NCBI RefSeq assembly: GCF_036320965.1
Contig: NC_092276.1
Coordinates: 11,001,745-11,065,744, forward strand
DNA: 64,000 nt
Origin: Panulirus ornatus
Lineage: Eukaryota > Arthropoda > Malacostraca > Decapoda > Palinuridae
Reading direction: 5' to 3'
Positions within the stretch are counted from its first letter, which is position 1; the number at the start of each line of letters is the position of its first letter. Positions 45,211 through 56,844 of the stretch are shown piece after piece. The position numbers were made by a program, and so were the translations under genes. The notes under the pieces were generated by a model. It saw nothing but the letters and a program-made list of their open reading frames with translations. It did no database searches and was not told the origin of the DNA.

Positions 45211-46482
45211 TATGAAAAACTGGGACACTGGTGTATTATTACTATTCGCTGATTACAGTGTATACTGAGGACACGAAAGGTTGTGTTGCGTGAATATGTA
45301 AATAGATATATCGATATATATCCATCTTATGTCTCTCTCTTTGAAGGAAAAATCTTTTTTTTTTCCAGAGTGATATGTTTCCTCTCATTATCACTCGTAT
45401 TTCTCTTCCCAACGGACCTCCTAGACGTTACGTATCAGCGTATAGTGTCGAGGATTAAATGAAAATCAGAGAGTAGTTTAGATACAATCCGGGCTGAACC
45501 GTTAGAAGTCAGGCAGATCCAACTATGGCAATTTCTGTGAAGGAAATAGTTTAAGGAACGTGATCAGAGTTGAACCTCCAAAGAGTTGGATATCACCACT
45601 CATTTTCATGGCCTTGGGAACCCACATTCACGAAATGCCTGTAACCGTCAGGTCAAAAAGGTGGTCAGTGGTGCAGAGGTCATAATGACTACGTAGTATA
45701 GCAAAGATTATAGGGTGGAGTGTGGCTCTATGACACTGGTGAAGTGAATATAGAATAGGTTTAGTGAAGATATAAGAGTATTGAAGATAATGCTGTTATA
45801 AAGGTACAAGTTAGTGAGGATGATTCATGGTTCGAGTTGGATGTTTCAAACCTGATGGCTCATCAGCTAGCGGTATGGAAGCACATGGAAGTGGCACACG
45901 ATCAAAGCCAAGGGGGGGAAAATTTGTTTCAACTTATAATAATTATCAATAACGGCCGTGATAAACCCATCTGTCAACTACATCCATAAGATATGGGTCA
46001 TTAACAATGAAATGATATATCATGATAGAACATTCGGATTTACCGGATTATCAGGATTAACGGATAACCACACAACCCCCCCTCTTACCGTCCGTTCAAC
46101 CGAGATTAGACTTTTTTTTTTTATCATTCATGTGATGGTAATTCTTCCAAGTGATACTGTCTTCTTGGAGATTTAACATATAGTGAAGATTTAACATGTA
46201 GATAAGATATGGTTGTGTGTGTGTGTGTGTGTGTGTGTGCGCTGATCACAGAAGAAAAAAAATCCAAAGATAATTATCGTAGTGCCAGACTTTAGCTTGA
46301 GGAATGTCTGACAAAGCATCGATTAATGTAATGATCAGAATTTCAATTTCGATATTCTTTGGTGAAGGTAATTAAGTGAGAGTAACCAGATCAACATAAT
46401 CCTATCGATTAGTTTACATATCGATATAATCTAGTAATAAAGAGATTAGTAATTGTGAATAAGGAATCAATTAGAAATAGAA
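45211..46482. other. Stretch without recognised gene
   Basis: AT-rich, no exon or repeat other than the short (TG)n run at 46211-46238. Confidence 0.5.
46211..46238. repeat. (TG)n microsatellite
   Basis: TG run of about 26 bases. Confidence 0.95.
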
Positions 46483-46645
46483 ATAATAATAATAATAATA
46501 ATGATAATAATAATAATGATAATAATGATGATAATGGAAATAATAATCATAATGATAATGATGATGATAATGATAATAATAATAGTATTAATAATAATAA
46601 CGATAATGATGATGATAATACTAAATGAATGATAATAATAATAAT
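46483..46645. repeat. (AAT)n/(GATAAT)n trinucleotide tract
   Basis: Long imperfect ATA/AAT/GAT tract. Confidence 0.9.
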
Positions 46646-46689
46646 GGTAATTGTAATGAAAATGATAACAACTTGAGATTGAAAATTCA

Positions 46690-46695
<6 letters not shown>

Positions 46696-46768
<73 letters not shown>
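46696..46768. repeat. (CT)n microsatellite
   Basis: CT run of about 70 bases, just before the TGACGT minisatellite. Confidence 0.95.
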
Positions 46769-46769
<1 letters not shown>

Positions 46770-46779
46770 CTACTGCTAT

Positions 46780-48735
46780 AACGCACTGGCCTCTTTTTAT
46801 CGCTCATCTTCACAAGTTATCACAAGCTTATTTTCACTACTCCTATGACGTTCTGACCTTTTTTCATCGCTTATCTTAACTAGACTTCACAAAAATCATC
46901 TTCACTACTCTCATGATGCACTGACCTTTTTTCATCGCTCATCTTCACTATCCGCAAAAATTATCTTCACTACTCCCATGACGTACTGACCTTTTTTTAA
47001 TCGCTCATCTTCACTATTCACAAACTTTTCTTCACTACTTCCATGACGTACTGACTCTTTTCCTCGCTTATCTTCACTGGACTTCACAAACTTATCTTCG
47101 CTACTTCCATTACGCACTGACCTTTTTTTCATTGCTTATCTTTACTAGACTTCACAAAGTTATCTTCACTACTCTCCTGACGCACTGACCTTTTTTCATC
47201 GCTTATCTTACCCACAATTCACAAAAATTATCTTCACTACTCCCATGACGTACTGACCTTTTTTTCATCGCTCATCTTCACTATTCACAAACCTATCTTC
47301 ACTACTCCCATGACGCACTGACCTTTTTTTTATCGCTTATCTTTACTAGACTTCACAAACTTATCTTCACTACTCCCATGACGTACTGACCTTTTTTCAT
47401 CGCCTTATCTTACCCAGACTTCACAAAAATTATCTTCACTACTCCCATGACGTACTGACCTTTTCATCGCTTAGCTTGACTAGACCACAAAAATTATCTT
47501 CACTACTCCCATGACGTACTAACCTTTTTTCATCGCTTATCTTAACTAGAATTCTTAACTTCACTACTCCCATGACGCACCGACCTTTTTTCATCGCTCA
47601 TCTTCACTATTCGCAAAACTAATCTTCACTACTCCCATGACGCACTGACCTTTTTTTTCATCGCTCATCTTCACTATTCGCAAAAATCACCTTCACTACT
47701 TCCATGACGTACTGACCTTTTTTCATCACTCATCTTTCACTATTCACAAACTTTTCTTCACTACTTCCATGACGTACTGACCTTTTTCCTCGTTCATCTT
47801 CACTAGACTTCACAAACTTATCTTCACTACTATCATGACGCACTGACCTTTTTTTTATAGCTCATCCTTATTAGACTTCACAAAAATTATCTTCACTACT
47901 CCCATGACGTACCGGCCTTTTTTCATCACTTAACAAGACGTCTTATCTTCACTACTCCCATGACGTACTGACCCTTTTTTGACCGTTCATCTTCATTATT
48001 CACAAAAATTATCTTCAGTACTCCCATGACGTAGTGACCTTTTCTTCATCGCTTATCTTCACTAGACTTCACAAAAATTATCTTCGCTACTCTCATGACG
48101 TACTGACCTTTTTTGATCGCTAATCTTCACTATTTACAAAAATTATCTTCACTACTCCCATGATGTACTGGCCTTTTCTTCATCGCTTATCTTCAGTAGA
48201 CTTCACAAAGTTGTCTTCACTACCCGCATGACGCACTGACCTTTTTCTCATCGCTTATCTTTACTAGACTTCACAAAAATTATTTTCACTGCTCCCATGA
48301 CGTACTGACCTTCTTTCATCGCTTATCTTAACAAGACCACAAAAACTATCTTCACTACTCCCATGACGTACTGACCTTTTTCGTCGCTTATCTTCACTAT
48401 TCACAAAAATCATCTTCACTACTCACATGACATACTGACCTTTTTTTTTCATCGCTTATCTATACTAGACTTCACAAGGTTGTCTTCACTGCTCCCATGA
48501 CGTACTGACCTTTTATCATCGCTTAACTAGACCACAGAAATTATTTTCACTACTCCCATGACGCACTGACCTTTTTCTTCATCGCTTACCTTTACTAGAC
48601 TTCACAAACTTATCTTCACTACTCCCATGACGTACTTACCTTTTTTAATCGCTCATCCTCACTATTCACAAAAACATCGTCACTTCACCCATGACGCACT
48701 GACCTTCTTTGATCGCTCATCTTCACTATCTGTAT
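46780..48735. repeat. About 29-unit minisatellite with TGACGT motif
   Basis: Tandem units of roughly 65-70 bases, each with CTTCACTACTCCCATGACGT or a near variant, then ACTGACC, a T-run, and ATCGCTTATCTTCACT. I counted about 29 occurrences of the TGACG(T/C)-ACTGACC core between 46855 and 48700. Most contain TGACGT, the core of the CREB/ATF site. The array ends about 145 bases before the start codon of kinase copy A. Confidence 0.9.
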
Positions 48736-48879
48736 AGCCGAACATATCACTTGCATATCATCATCACTATACTCATCATACTATTGGACAAACATCACTA
48801 TACTCAAGAAACGTGATCCAAGGCAACTATCATATGTATCTGGTATATTAGAGGAACTGATGAGAAAAGAAAATGCATC

Positions 48880-50748
48880 ATGTTAAAAGTAAAAATGATG
48901 GAAAAGGATCAAATTGACAGGAAATTCCGGAAAATCAGGGTTTTCAGCTCAAAAGAGAAAAAGGATATGTTCATGCCCAAAATGGAAGAGAAAATGCCGG
49001 AAAGTCCTGTGCATAGTTGCACCTCTCGTACACTGTCTTCATATAAAAACACTGGCAGAGGAACTTTGATCGTAAAGGAGTTTAAGGAAAATGAGCTGGA
49101 TATTATGAAAAGAGAAGCTGTCATTCTAACCCACCTGCAGCACATTTCTGGCGTGCAAAAGCTTGTAGGAGTGGGTTTGGATCCTCCCCAGCTCGTGACT
49201 GAATATGCAGGTGAAGACATCCTCGAATTGCAGTATTATTACAGGTGCGAACTGCCTTTGAAGATGACCATCTTCTTGCGAGTCATGGAGATACTTGAGA
49301 TCTTTCACGGCAAAGGTTTTGTTCATAATGCAATGAAACTGAGAAGCATATTCTTCAACAACAAGGTAGGCGTTACGCTAAGTAACTTTGAAAGGGTGAC
49401 GCGGATAGGAGGGAGGTTTGATAATACATCATGCAACGAATCTTTTGAACGTTTAAAGGAGGAACATCCATATGTAGCACCAGAGATCTTGAAAGGCAAG
49501 CCTTGCACTGCTGCAACAGATGTTTGGAGTATCGGTAATATGGCAAAGGATTGGCTTGTTAAGACCTCAAAGCCTCACCAATTGCCTGAGTATTTGCATG
49601 CTTGGATTAAGGGTTCCCAGTCTGAAGATCCTGAGATGAGGCCAACACTCTCATGCGGTATCTGCATCATTAGAAACTGGATCGAGGAAAACGAGGGGGC
49701 TTACATGACTGAAGGAATGATTCCCGCACTTAAGGGTCGGAAAGAACTCGTCCTCATGATGTGCCCCTGCGAAAGACTTAAAGGGTGGTTCCCTGATTTT
49801 GCGCTAGTTTTTGGGCCAAACGGGGAGCATTTTGACGACGATACGGCAGAAGATGTCTCCCTGTATGACAGCAGTGATGATTCGGTAGAAGAGTATGATG
49901 ATGAGTCTTGGGAAATGGATCAGGTTAAGGAGAAGGTTGAGGAAAGCTCTGAAAGAAAAGATGATTTGGAAGAAAGGAGTCACAAGGAGGAATGTAGTGG
50001 GGAAGAAGTGATTAATTTTCGGCTGAGATCCAAGGACGGTGAAATCGTGCTTGAGATGGATGAGGTCGATCGCGAAGGGAAGCAAGGACAGTTCGAGAAG
50101 TCGAAAACCATCTGGAAATTGAAGAGCTTTTGCCTGAACCTTGAGGTAGTGACGAACAGCGGGGTCGTTAAATCATCATGGCAGCATCCGGATAAGAAGG
50201 AAAGTGGCGGTCGCAAAAGAGAAGGTGATGTGGTCGACCAGTCCCCAGAGAGGAAACGTGCAAGATTAAGTGAAGGTCGCCAGGGTAGGGATGGTGATGA
50301 TTCTGGACGGGCTGAGGTAGCAAAGCACCATGATGTTCACAGGAGTGACGGCAACGATCGGAAAAGGAAAGCAGAGGTGGACGATGACCGACATCCGAAG
50401 AAGAGGTGTGACAACCAGCTCGAAAAGAAAGACGTTAGATTTGGTGATCACCAGGTGGTCGGTGGGAGTGATGATAAGTCTGGAAGGACTGAGAAAGCAG
50501 TTCATCGTGTTGATGTTGACGTGAGCGAGAGTAGCAGTCGCAAAAGGAAAGCCGATGTGGGTGACCAGCCTCCAGATAAGAGACGTCATATCAGACAAGA
50601 TGAAACTCATCATCGTCATGGCGACAGGGATGACACATCTGGTAAGTCTGAGGGACGACAGGTCTTCGACCCGGGTGTTAGATCTAGCAGGCATGGCAGT
50701 GAAGGGCACCATGATCGGCGTGATAGGCATGATCGGCAGGATCGGTAG
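48880..50748 (+). CDS. Pseudokinase-like protein with repeated basic tail, copy A (intact)
   Basis: An uninterrupted 622-residue ORF without introns. The kinase-like domain covers about residues 60-275: IVKEF with the beta-3 Lys (K66), FVHNAMKLRSIF at the catalytic loop (Asp of HRD replaced by Ala151, and Asn by Ser156), SNFE where DFG should be (169-171), YVAPEIL (200-202) and ATDVWSIG. Loss of HRD-Asp and DFG-Asp predicts no phosphotransfer. An acidic region (about 318-345) follows. The tail carries three copies of a basic motif (RKREGDVVDQSPERKR, RKRKAEVDDDRHPKKR, RKRKADVGDQPPDKRR) like bipartite nuclear signals. The C terminus runs into a 9-bp repeat coding DRH/DRQ and stops at a TAG inside it. 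Parent family and role unknown; retrocopy, host gene expansion or captured viral gene are all possible. Confidence 0.75.
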   Translation: MLKVKMMEKDQIDRKFRKIRVFSSKEKKDMFMPKMEEKMPESPVHSCTSRTLSSYKNTGRGTLIVKEFKENELDIMKREAVILTHLQHISGVQKLVGVGLDPPQLVTEYAGEDILELQYYYRCELPLKMTIFLRVMEILEIFHGKGFVHNAMKLRSIFFNNKVGVTLSNFERVTRIGGRFDNTSCNESFERLKEEHPYVAPEILKGKPCTAATDVWSIGNMAKDWLVKTSKPHQLPEYLHAWIKGSQSEDPEMRPTLSCGICIIRNWIEENEGAYMTEGMIPALKGRKELVLMMCPCERLKGWFPDFALVFGPNGEHFDDDTAEDVSLYDSSDDSVEEYDDESWEMDQVKEKVEESSERKDDLEERSHKEECSGEEVINFRLRSKDGEIVLEMDEVDREGKQGQFEKSKTIWKLKSFCLNLEVVTNSGVVKSSWQHPDKKESGGRKREGDVVDQSPERKRARLSEGRQGRDGDDSGRAEVAKHHDVHRSDGNDRKRKAEVDDDRHPKKRCDNQLEKKDVRFGDHQVVGGSDDKSGRTEKAVHRVDVDVSESSSRKRKADVGDQPPDKRRHIRQDETHHRHGDRDDTSGKSEGRQVFDPGVRSSRHGSEGHHDRRDRHDRQDR

Positions 50749-51055
50749 GATCGGCATGATCGGCAGGTTCGGCAGGATCGGTAGGGTCGGCATGATCGGT
50801 AGGATTGGTAGGATCGGCATGATCGGCAAGGTCGGTAGGATCGGCATGATCGGCAGGATCGGCATGATCGGCAGGATCGGCATGATCGGTAGGATCGGTA
50901 GGATCGGCATGATCGGCAGGATCGGCATAATCGGTAGGATCGGCATGACCGGCATGACCGGCATGATTGGCCTTGAATTGCCTGATCGATATGATCGGTA
51001 CGATCGGCATGATCGGCATGATTGGCCTTGATCGGCATGATCGGTATGATCGGTC
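50713..51055 (+). repeat. 9-bp array of unit A (GATCGGYAK)
   Basis: Tandem 9-mers of the type GATCGGCAT, GATCGGCAG and GATCGGTAG. The array starts within the end of the copy A coding region in the same frame, so units read DRH, DRQ or DR-stop. After the first TAG the frame has further TAGs but no TAA or TGA until CCT TGA near the end. Confidence 0.9.
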
Positions 51056-51064
51056 TCCAGACGG

Positions 51065-51066
<2 letters not shown>

Positions 51067-51097
<31 letters not shown>

Positions 51098-51098
51098 G
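51067..51098. repeat. (AT)n tract, unit A
   Basis: Short AT dinucleotide run directly 3' of the 9-bp array; repeated at the same place in unit B (about 53697-53723). Confidence 0.9.
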
Positions 51099-51498
51099 GC
51101 TTTTACATGTACTGACGGATTCAGATTCAGTATTCATTTTCTATATATCAAGCAACAATTTCTTCTTCACCTTTAATTAATTATATTATTAATTATATTA
51201 TTACATTATTGTTGCCATATTCAATATAGCTATATTCACTATTCACATTTTTATTGCCCTGTTCACTATAACTATATTCATTATTCACAGCTATTGAAAC
51301 CAGTCAAAGGTCATCTTTATAGCCAATGCCTGGCATCCAAATACACTAAGTATGCTATAAACATATCATTTGCATATTATCATCACTATACTCATCATAC
51401 TATTGAACAAACATCACTATACTCAAGAAATGTGATCCAAGGCAACTATCATATGTATCTGGTATATTAGAGGTACTGATGAGAAAAGAAAATGCATC

Positions 51499-53373
51499 AT
51501 GTTAAAAGTAAAAATGATGGATAAGGATCAAATTGACAGGAAATTCCGGAAAATCAGGGTTTTCAGCTCAGAAGAGTAAAAGGATATGTTCATGCCCAAG
51601 ATGGAGGAGAAAATGCCCGAAAGTACAGTACATAGTTGCACATCTCGTACACTGTCTTCATATAAAAACACTGGCAGAGGAACTTTGATCGTAAAGGAGT
51701 TTAAGGAAAATTAGTTGGATATTATGAAAAGGGAAGCTGTCATTCTAACCAACCTGCAGGATATTTTTGGAGTGCAAAAGCTTGTAGGAGTGGGTTTGGA
51801 TCCTCCTTAGCTCGTGACTGAAGATGCAGGTGGAGACATCCTCGAATTGTAGTATTATTACAGGTGCGAACTGCCTTTGAAGATGACCATCTTCTTGCAA
51901 ATCATGGAGATACTTGACATCCTTCACGGCAAAGGTTTTGTTCATAATGCAATGAAACTGAGAAACATATTCTTCAACAACAAGGTAGGCGTTACGCTAA
52001 GTAACTTTGAAAGGGTGACGCGGATAGGGGGGAGGTTTGATAATACATCATGCAACGAATCTTTTGAACGTTTAAAGGAGGAACATCCACATGTAGCACC
52101 AGAGATCTTGAAAGGCAAGCCTTGCACTGCTGCAACAGATGTTTGGAGTATCGGTAATATGGCAAAGGATTGGCTTGTTAAGACCTCAAAGCCTAAAGAA
52201 TTTCCTGAGTATTTACGTACTTGGATTAAGGGTTCCCAGTCTGAAGATCCTAAGATGAGGCCAACACTCTCATGCGGTATCTGCATCATTAGAAACTGGA
52301 TCGAGGAAAACGAGGGGGCTTACATGACTGAAGGAATGATTCCCACACTTAAGGGTCAGAAAGAACTCGTCCTCATGATGTGCCCCTGCGAAAGACTTAA
52401 AGGGTGGTTCCCTGATTTTGCACCAGTTTTTGGGCCAAAGGGAGAGCATTTTGACGACGATACGGCAGAGGATGTCTCCCTGTATGACGACAGTGATGAT
52501 TCGGTAGAATAGTATGATGATGATCTGTTTTGGGAAATGTTGAATCAGGTTAAGGTTAATGTTGAGGAAAGCGCTGAAAGAAAAGATGTTTTGGAAGGAA
52601 GGAGTCACGAGGAGCAATGTAGTGGGGAAGAAGTGATTAATTTTCGGCTGAGATCCAAGGACGATGAAATCGTTCTTGAGATGGAAGAGGTCGATCGCGA
52701 AGGGAAGCAAGGACAGTTCGAGAAGTCGAAAACCATCTGGAAACTGAAGAGCTTTTGCCTGAACCTTGAGGGAGTGACGAACAGCGATGTCGTTAAATCA
52801 TCATGGCAGCATCCTGATAAGAAGGAAAGTGGCGGTCGCAAAAGAGAAGGTGATGTGGTCGACCAGTCCCCAGAGAGGAAACGTGCAAGATTAAGTGAAG
52901 GTCGCCAGGGTAGGGATGGTGATGATTCTGGACGGGCTGAGGTAGCAAAGCACCATGATGTATACAGGAGTGACGGCAACGATCGGAAAAGGAAAGCAGA
53001 GGTGGACGATGACCGACATCCGAAGAAGAGGTGTGACAACCAGCTCGAAAAGAAAGACGTTAGATTTGGTGATCACCAGGTGGTCGGTGGGAGTGATGAT
53101 AAGTCTGGAAGGACTGAGAAAGTAGTTCATCGTGTTGATGTTGACGTGAGCGAGAGTAGCAGTCGCAAAAGGAAAGCCGATGTGGGTGACCAGCCTCCAG
53201 ATAAGAGACGTCATATCAGACAAGATGAAACTCATCATCGTCATGGCGACAGGGATGACACACCTGGTAAGTCTGAGGGACGACAGGTCTTCGACCCGGG
53301 TGTTAGATCTAGCAGGCATGGCAGTGAAGGGCACCATGATCGGCGTGATAGGCATGATCGGCAGGATTGGTAG
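51499..53373 (+). pseudogene. Pseudokinase-like copy B (five stops)
   Basis: Same architecture as copy A with no net frameshift. In-frame stops are TAA at 51577 and TAG at 51712, 51808, 51850 and 52510. Compared with A or C, two TAGs replace CAG (Gln), two replace GAG (Glu) and the TAA replaces AAA (Lys). The longest open parts are 51877-52512 (kinase-like) and 52537-53373 (tail). The catalytic-loop Asn is kept (LRNIF), unlike in A, while HRD-Asp is Ala. Probably a pseudogene. Confidence 0.8.
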
Positions 53374-53684
53374 GATCGGCATGATCGGCAAGGTCGGTAG
53401 GATCGGCATGATCGGCAGGATCGGCATGATCGGCAGGATCGGCATGATCGTTAGGATCGGCAGGATCGGCATGATCGGCATGATCGGTAGGATCGGCATG
53501 ACCGGCATGATCGGCATGATTGGCCTTGAATTGCCTGATCGGTATGATCGATACGATCGGCATGATCGGCATGATTGGCCTTGATCGGCATGATCGGCAT
53601 GATTGGCCTTGATCGGCATGATTGGCCTTGATCGGCATGATCGGCATGATTGGCCTTGATCGGCATGATCAGTATGATCGGTCT
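53338..53684 (+). repeat. 9-bp array of unit B
   Basis: Same GATCGGYAK 9-mers as in unit A, fused to the coding end in frame. The distal part forms longer units containing GATTGGCCTT. Confidence 0.9.
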
Positions 53685-53692
53685 CCAGACGG

Positions 53693-53723
<31 letters not shown>

Positions 53724-54116
53724 GGCTTTTACATGTACTGACGGATTCAGATTCAGTATTCATTTTCTATATATCAAGCAACAATTTCTTCTTCACCTTT
53801 ACTTAATTATATTATTGATTATATTATTGTTGCCATATTCACTATAGCTATATACACTATTCACATTTTTATTGCCCTGTTCACTATAACTATATTCATT
53901 ATTCACAGCTATTGAAACCAGTCAAAGGTCATCTTTATAGCCAATGCCTGGCATCCAAATACACTAAGTATGCTATAAACATATCACTTGCATATCATCA
54001 TCACTATACCCATCATACTATTGGACAAACATCACTATACTCAAGAAACGTGAACCAAGGCTACTATTATATGTATCTAGTATATTTGAGGAACTGATGA
54101 GAAAAGAAAATGCATC

Positions 54117-55967
54117 ATGTTAAAAGTAAAAATGATGGATAAAGATCAAATTGACAGGAAATTCAGGAAAATCAGGGTTTTCAGCTCAGAAGAGAAAAAG
54201 GATATGTTCATGCCCAAAATGGAAGAGAAAATGCCGGAAAGTCCAGTACATAGTTGCACCTCTCGTACACTGTCTTCATATAAAAACACTGGCAGAGGAA
54301 CTTTGATCGTAAAGGAGTTTAAGGAAAATGAGCTGGATATTATGAAAAGAGAAGCTGTCATTCTAACCCACCTGCAGCATATTTCTGGCGTGCAAAAGCT
54401 TGTAGGAGTGGGTATGGATCCTCCCCAGCTCGTGACTGAATATGCAGGTGAAGACATCCTCGAATTGCAGTATTATTACAGGTGCGAACTGCCTTTGAAG
54501 ATGACCATCTTCTTGCGAGTCATGGAAATACTTGAGATCCTTCACGGCAAAGGTTTTGTTCATAATGCAATGAAACTGAGAAACATATTCTTCAACAACA
54601 AGGTAGGCGTTACGCTAAGTAACTTTGAAAGGATGACGCGGATAGGGGGGAGGTTTGATAATACATCATGCAACGAATCTTTTGAACGTTTAAAGGATGA
54701 ACATCCATATGTAGCACCAGAGATCTTGAAAGGCAAGCCTTGCACTGCTGCAACAGATGTTTGGAGTATCGGCAATATGGCAAAGGATTGGCTTGTTAAG
54801 ACCTCAAAGCCTCACCAATTGCCAGAGTATTTGCATGCTTGGATTAAGGGTTCCCAGTCTGAAGATCCTGAGATGAGGCCAACACTCTCATGCGGTATCT
54901 GCATCATTAGAAACTGGATCGAGGAAAACTAGGGGGCTTACATGACTGAAGGAATGATTCCCGCACTTAAGGGTCGGAAAGAACTCGTCCTCATGATGTG
55001 CCCCTGCGAAAGACTTAAAGGGTGGTTCCCTGATTTTGCGCTAGTTTTTGGGCCAAAGGGAGAGCATTTTGACGACGACACGGCAGAAGATGTCTCCCTG
55101 TATGACAGCAGTGATGATTCGGTAGAAGAGTATGATGATGAGTCTTGGGAAATGGATCAGGTTAAGGAGAAGGTTGAGGAAAGCTCTGAAAGAAAAGATG
55201 ATTTGGAAGAAAGGAGTCACAAGGAGGAATGTAGTGGGGAAAAAGTGATTAATTTTCGGCTGAGATCCAAGGACGGTGAACTCGTGCTTGAGATGGATGA
55301 AGTTGATCGGGAAGGGAAGCAAGGACAGTTCGAGAAGTCGAAAACCATCTGGAAATTGAAGAGCTTTTGCCTGAACCTTGAGGTAGTGACGAACAGCGGG
55401 ATCGTTAAAACATCATGGCAGCATCCGGATAAGAAGGAAAGTGGCGGTCGCAAAAGAGAAGGTGATGTGGTCGACCAGTCCCCAGAGAGAAAACGTGCTA
55501 GATTAGGTGAAGGTCGCCAGGGTAGGGAAGGTGATGATTCTGGACGGGCTGAGGTAGCAAAGCACCATGATGTATACAGGAGTGACGGCAACGATCGGAA
55601 AAGGAAAGCAGAGGTGGACGATGACCGACATCCGAAGAAGAGGTGTGACAACCAGCTCGAAAAGAAAGACGTTAGATTTGGTGATCACCAGGTGGTCGGT
55701 GGGAGTGATGATAAGTCTGGAAGGACTGAGAAAGCAGTTCATCGTGTTGATGTTGACGTGAGCGAGAGTAGCAGTCGCAAAAGGAAAGCCGATGTGGGTG
55801 ACCAGCCTCCAGATAAGAGACGTCATATCAGACAAGATGAAACTCATTATCGTCATGGCGACAGGGATGACACACCTGGTAAGTCTGGAGGACGACAGGT
55901 CTTCGACACGGGTGTTAGATCTAGCAGGCATGGCAGTGAAGGGCACCATGATCGGCAGGATCGGTAG
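54117..55967 (+). pseudogene. Pseudokinase-like copy C (one TAG)
   Basis: Open in one frame for its whole length except a single TAG at 54930, where A and B have GAG. The stop falls right after the last kinase-like helix (RNWIEEN-stop). Products, if any, would be a 271-residue kinase-like protein and, from the next ATG at 54942, a 341-residue tail protein. Motifs are HNAMKLRNIF, SNFER and APEIL. Either a young pseudogene or a split or readthrough gene. Confidence 0.75.
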
Positions 55968-56371
55968 GATCGGCAGGATCGGCAGGATCGGTAGGATCGG
56001 CACGATCGGTAGGATTGGTAGGATCGGCATGATCGGCAAGGTCGGTAGGATCGGCAAGGTCGGTAGGATAGGCATGATCGGCAGGATCGGCATGATCGGC
56101 ATGATCGGCAAGATCGGTAGGATCGGCATGATCGGTAGGATCGGTAGGATCGGTAGGATCGGCATGATCGGCAGGTCCGGCATCATCGGCAGGATCGGTA
56201 GGATCGGCATGATCGGTAGGATCGGCATGACCGGCATGATCGGCATGATTGGCCTTGAATTGTATGATCGTTACGATCGGCATGATTGCCATGATTGGCC
56301 TTGATCGGCATGGTCGGCATGATTGGCCTTGATCGGCATGATCGGCATGATTGGCCTTGATCGGCATGATT
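55950..56371 (+). repeat. 9-bp array of unit C
   Basis: The longest of the three arrays, about 420 bases of GATCGGYAK units with distal GATTGGCCTT-type units. In frame with the copy C tail at its start. Confidence 0.9.
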
Positions 56372-56844
56372 AATTATATTATTGATTATATTATCAATTA
56401 TATTATTGTTGCCCTATTCACTATAGCTATATTCACTATTCACAGTTGTATTGCCCTGTTCACTATAACTATATTCATTATTCACAACTAGTGAAACCAG
56501 TCAAAGGTCATCAATACAAAAATGCCATCTTCTTTTTTTTTTTCAACTTAAACCCATCCATAGGCCAGGTCTTTAAAGGCCTTGTGTGTGTGTGTGTGCG
56601 TGTGTGTCTCGGCGAAAACACTTTCATTTAAGAAGGGTTTGACTTTATGCTTAACATTATTTGACTTGAGGCTCTAAGTCAGTGAATAATATCATCACTA
56701 TGGTAAAGATATTCATCAATCCAGTGTGCTAATTTTTCCTTTTTTTTATCCCATATCTATCATATTCAGTTCTAGTCGCTGGGAGATATAACAGTATGTA
56801 TATCGTACGAACCATCTCACATAGAGATCTAGAGCTCAACACCA

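Larger units (their letters stand above)
48745..51362 (+). repeat. Tandem 2.62-kb unit A
   Basis: First of three head-to-tail units. It comprises a leader (ACATATCACTTGCATATCATC), the pseudokinase ORF, a 9-bp array, an (AT)n tract and an AT-rich 3' flank (TTCACTATTCAC...). The ORF start recurs at 48880, 51499 and 54117, a period of 2,618-2,619 bases. Confidence 0.9.
51363..53981 (+). repeat. Tandem 2.62-kb unit B
   Basis: Second unit, collinear with A throughout, including 3' flank, (AT)n tract and 9-bp array. Substitutions dominate and net reading frame is kept. Confidence 0.88.
53982..56515 (+). repeat. Tandem 2.6-kb unit C
   Basis: Third unit. The distal flank after the 9-bp array is shortened: the (AT)n tract and part of the following sequence are missing, and homology fades near 56515 after AACCAGTCAAAGGTCATC. 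Confidence 0.85.

Noticed and set aside
46780..48735. Possible CRISPR-like array
   Set aside because: Units are contiguous, degenerate and without unique spacers; eukaryotic minisatellite.
50266..51072. Minus-strand 268-residue ORF rich in PIMPILP
   Set aside because: Antisense shadow of the 9-bp GATCGGYAK array and the basic tail; equivalent ORFs recur at 52891-53763 and 55503-56246 for the same reason.
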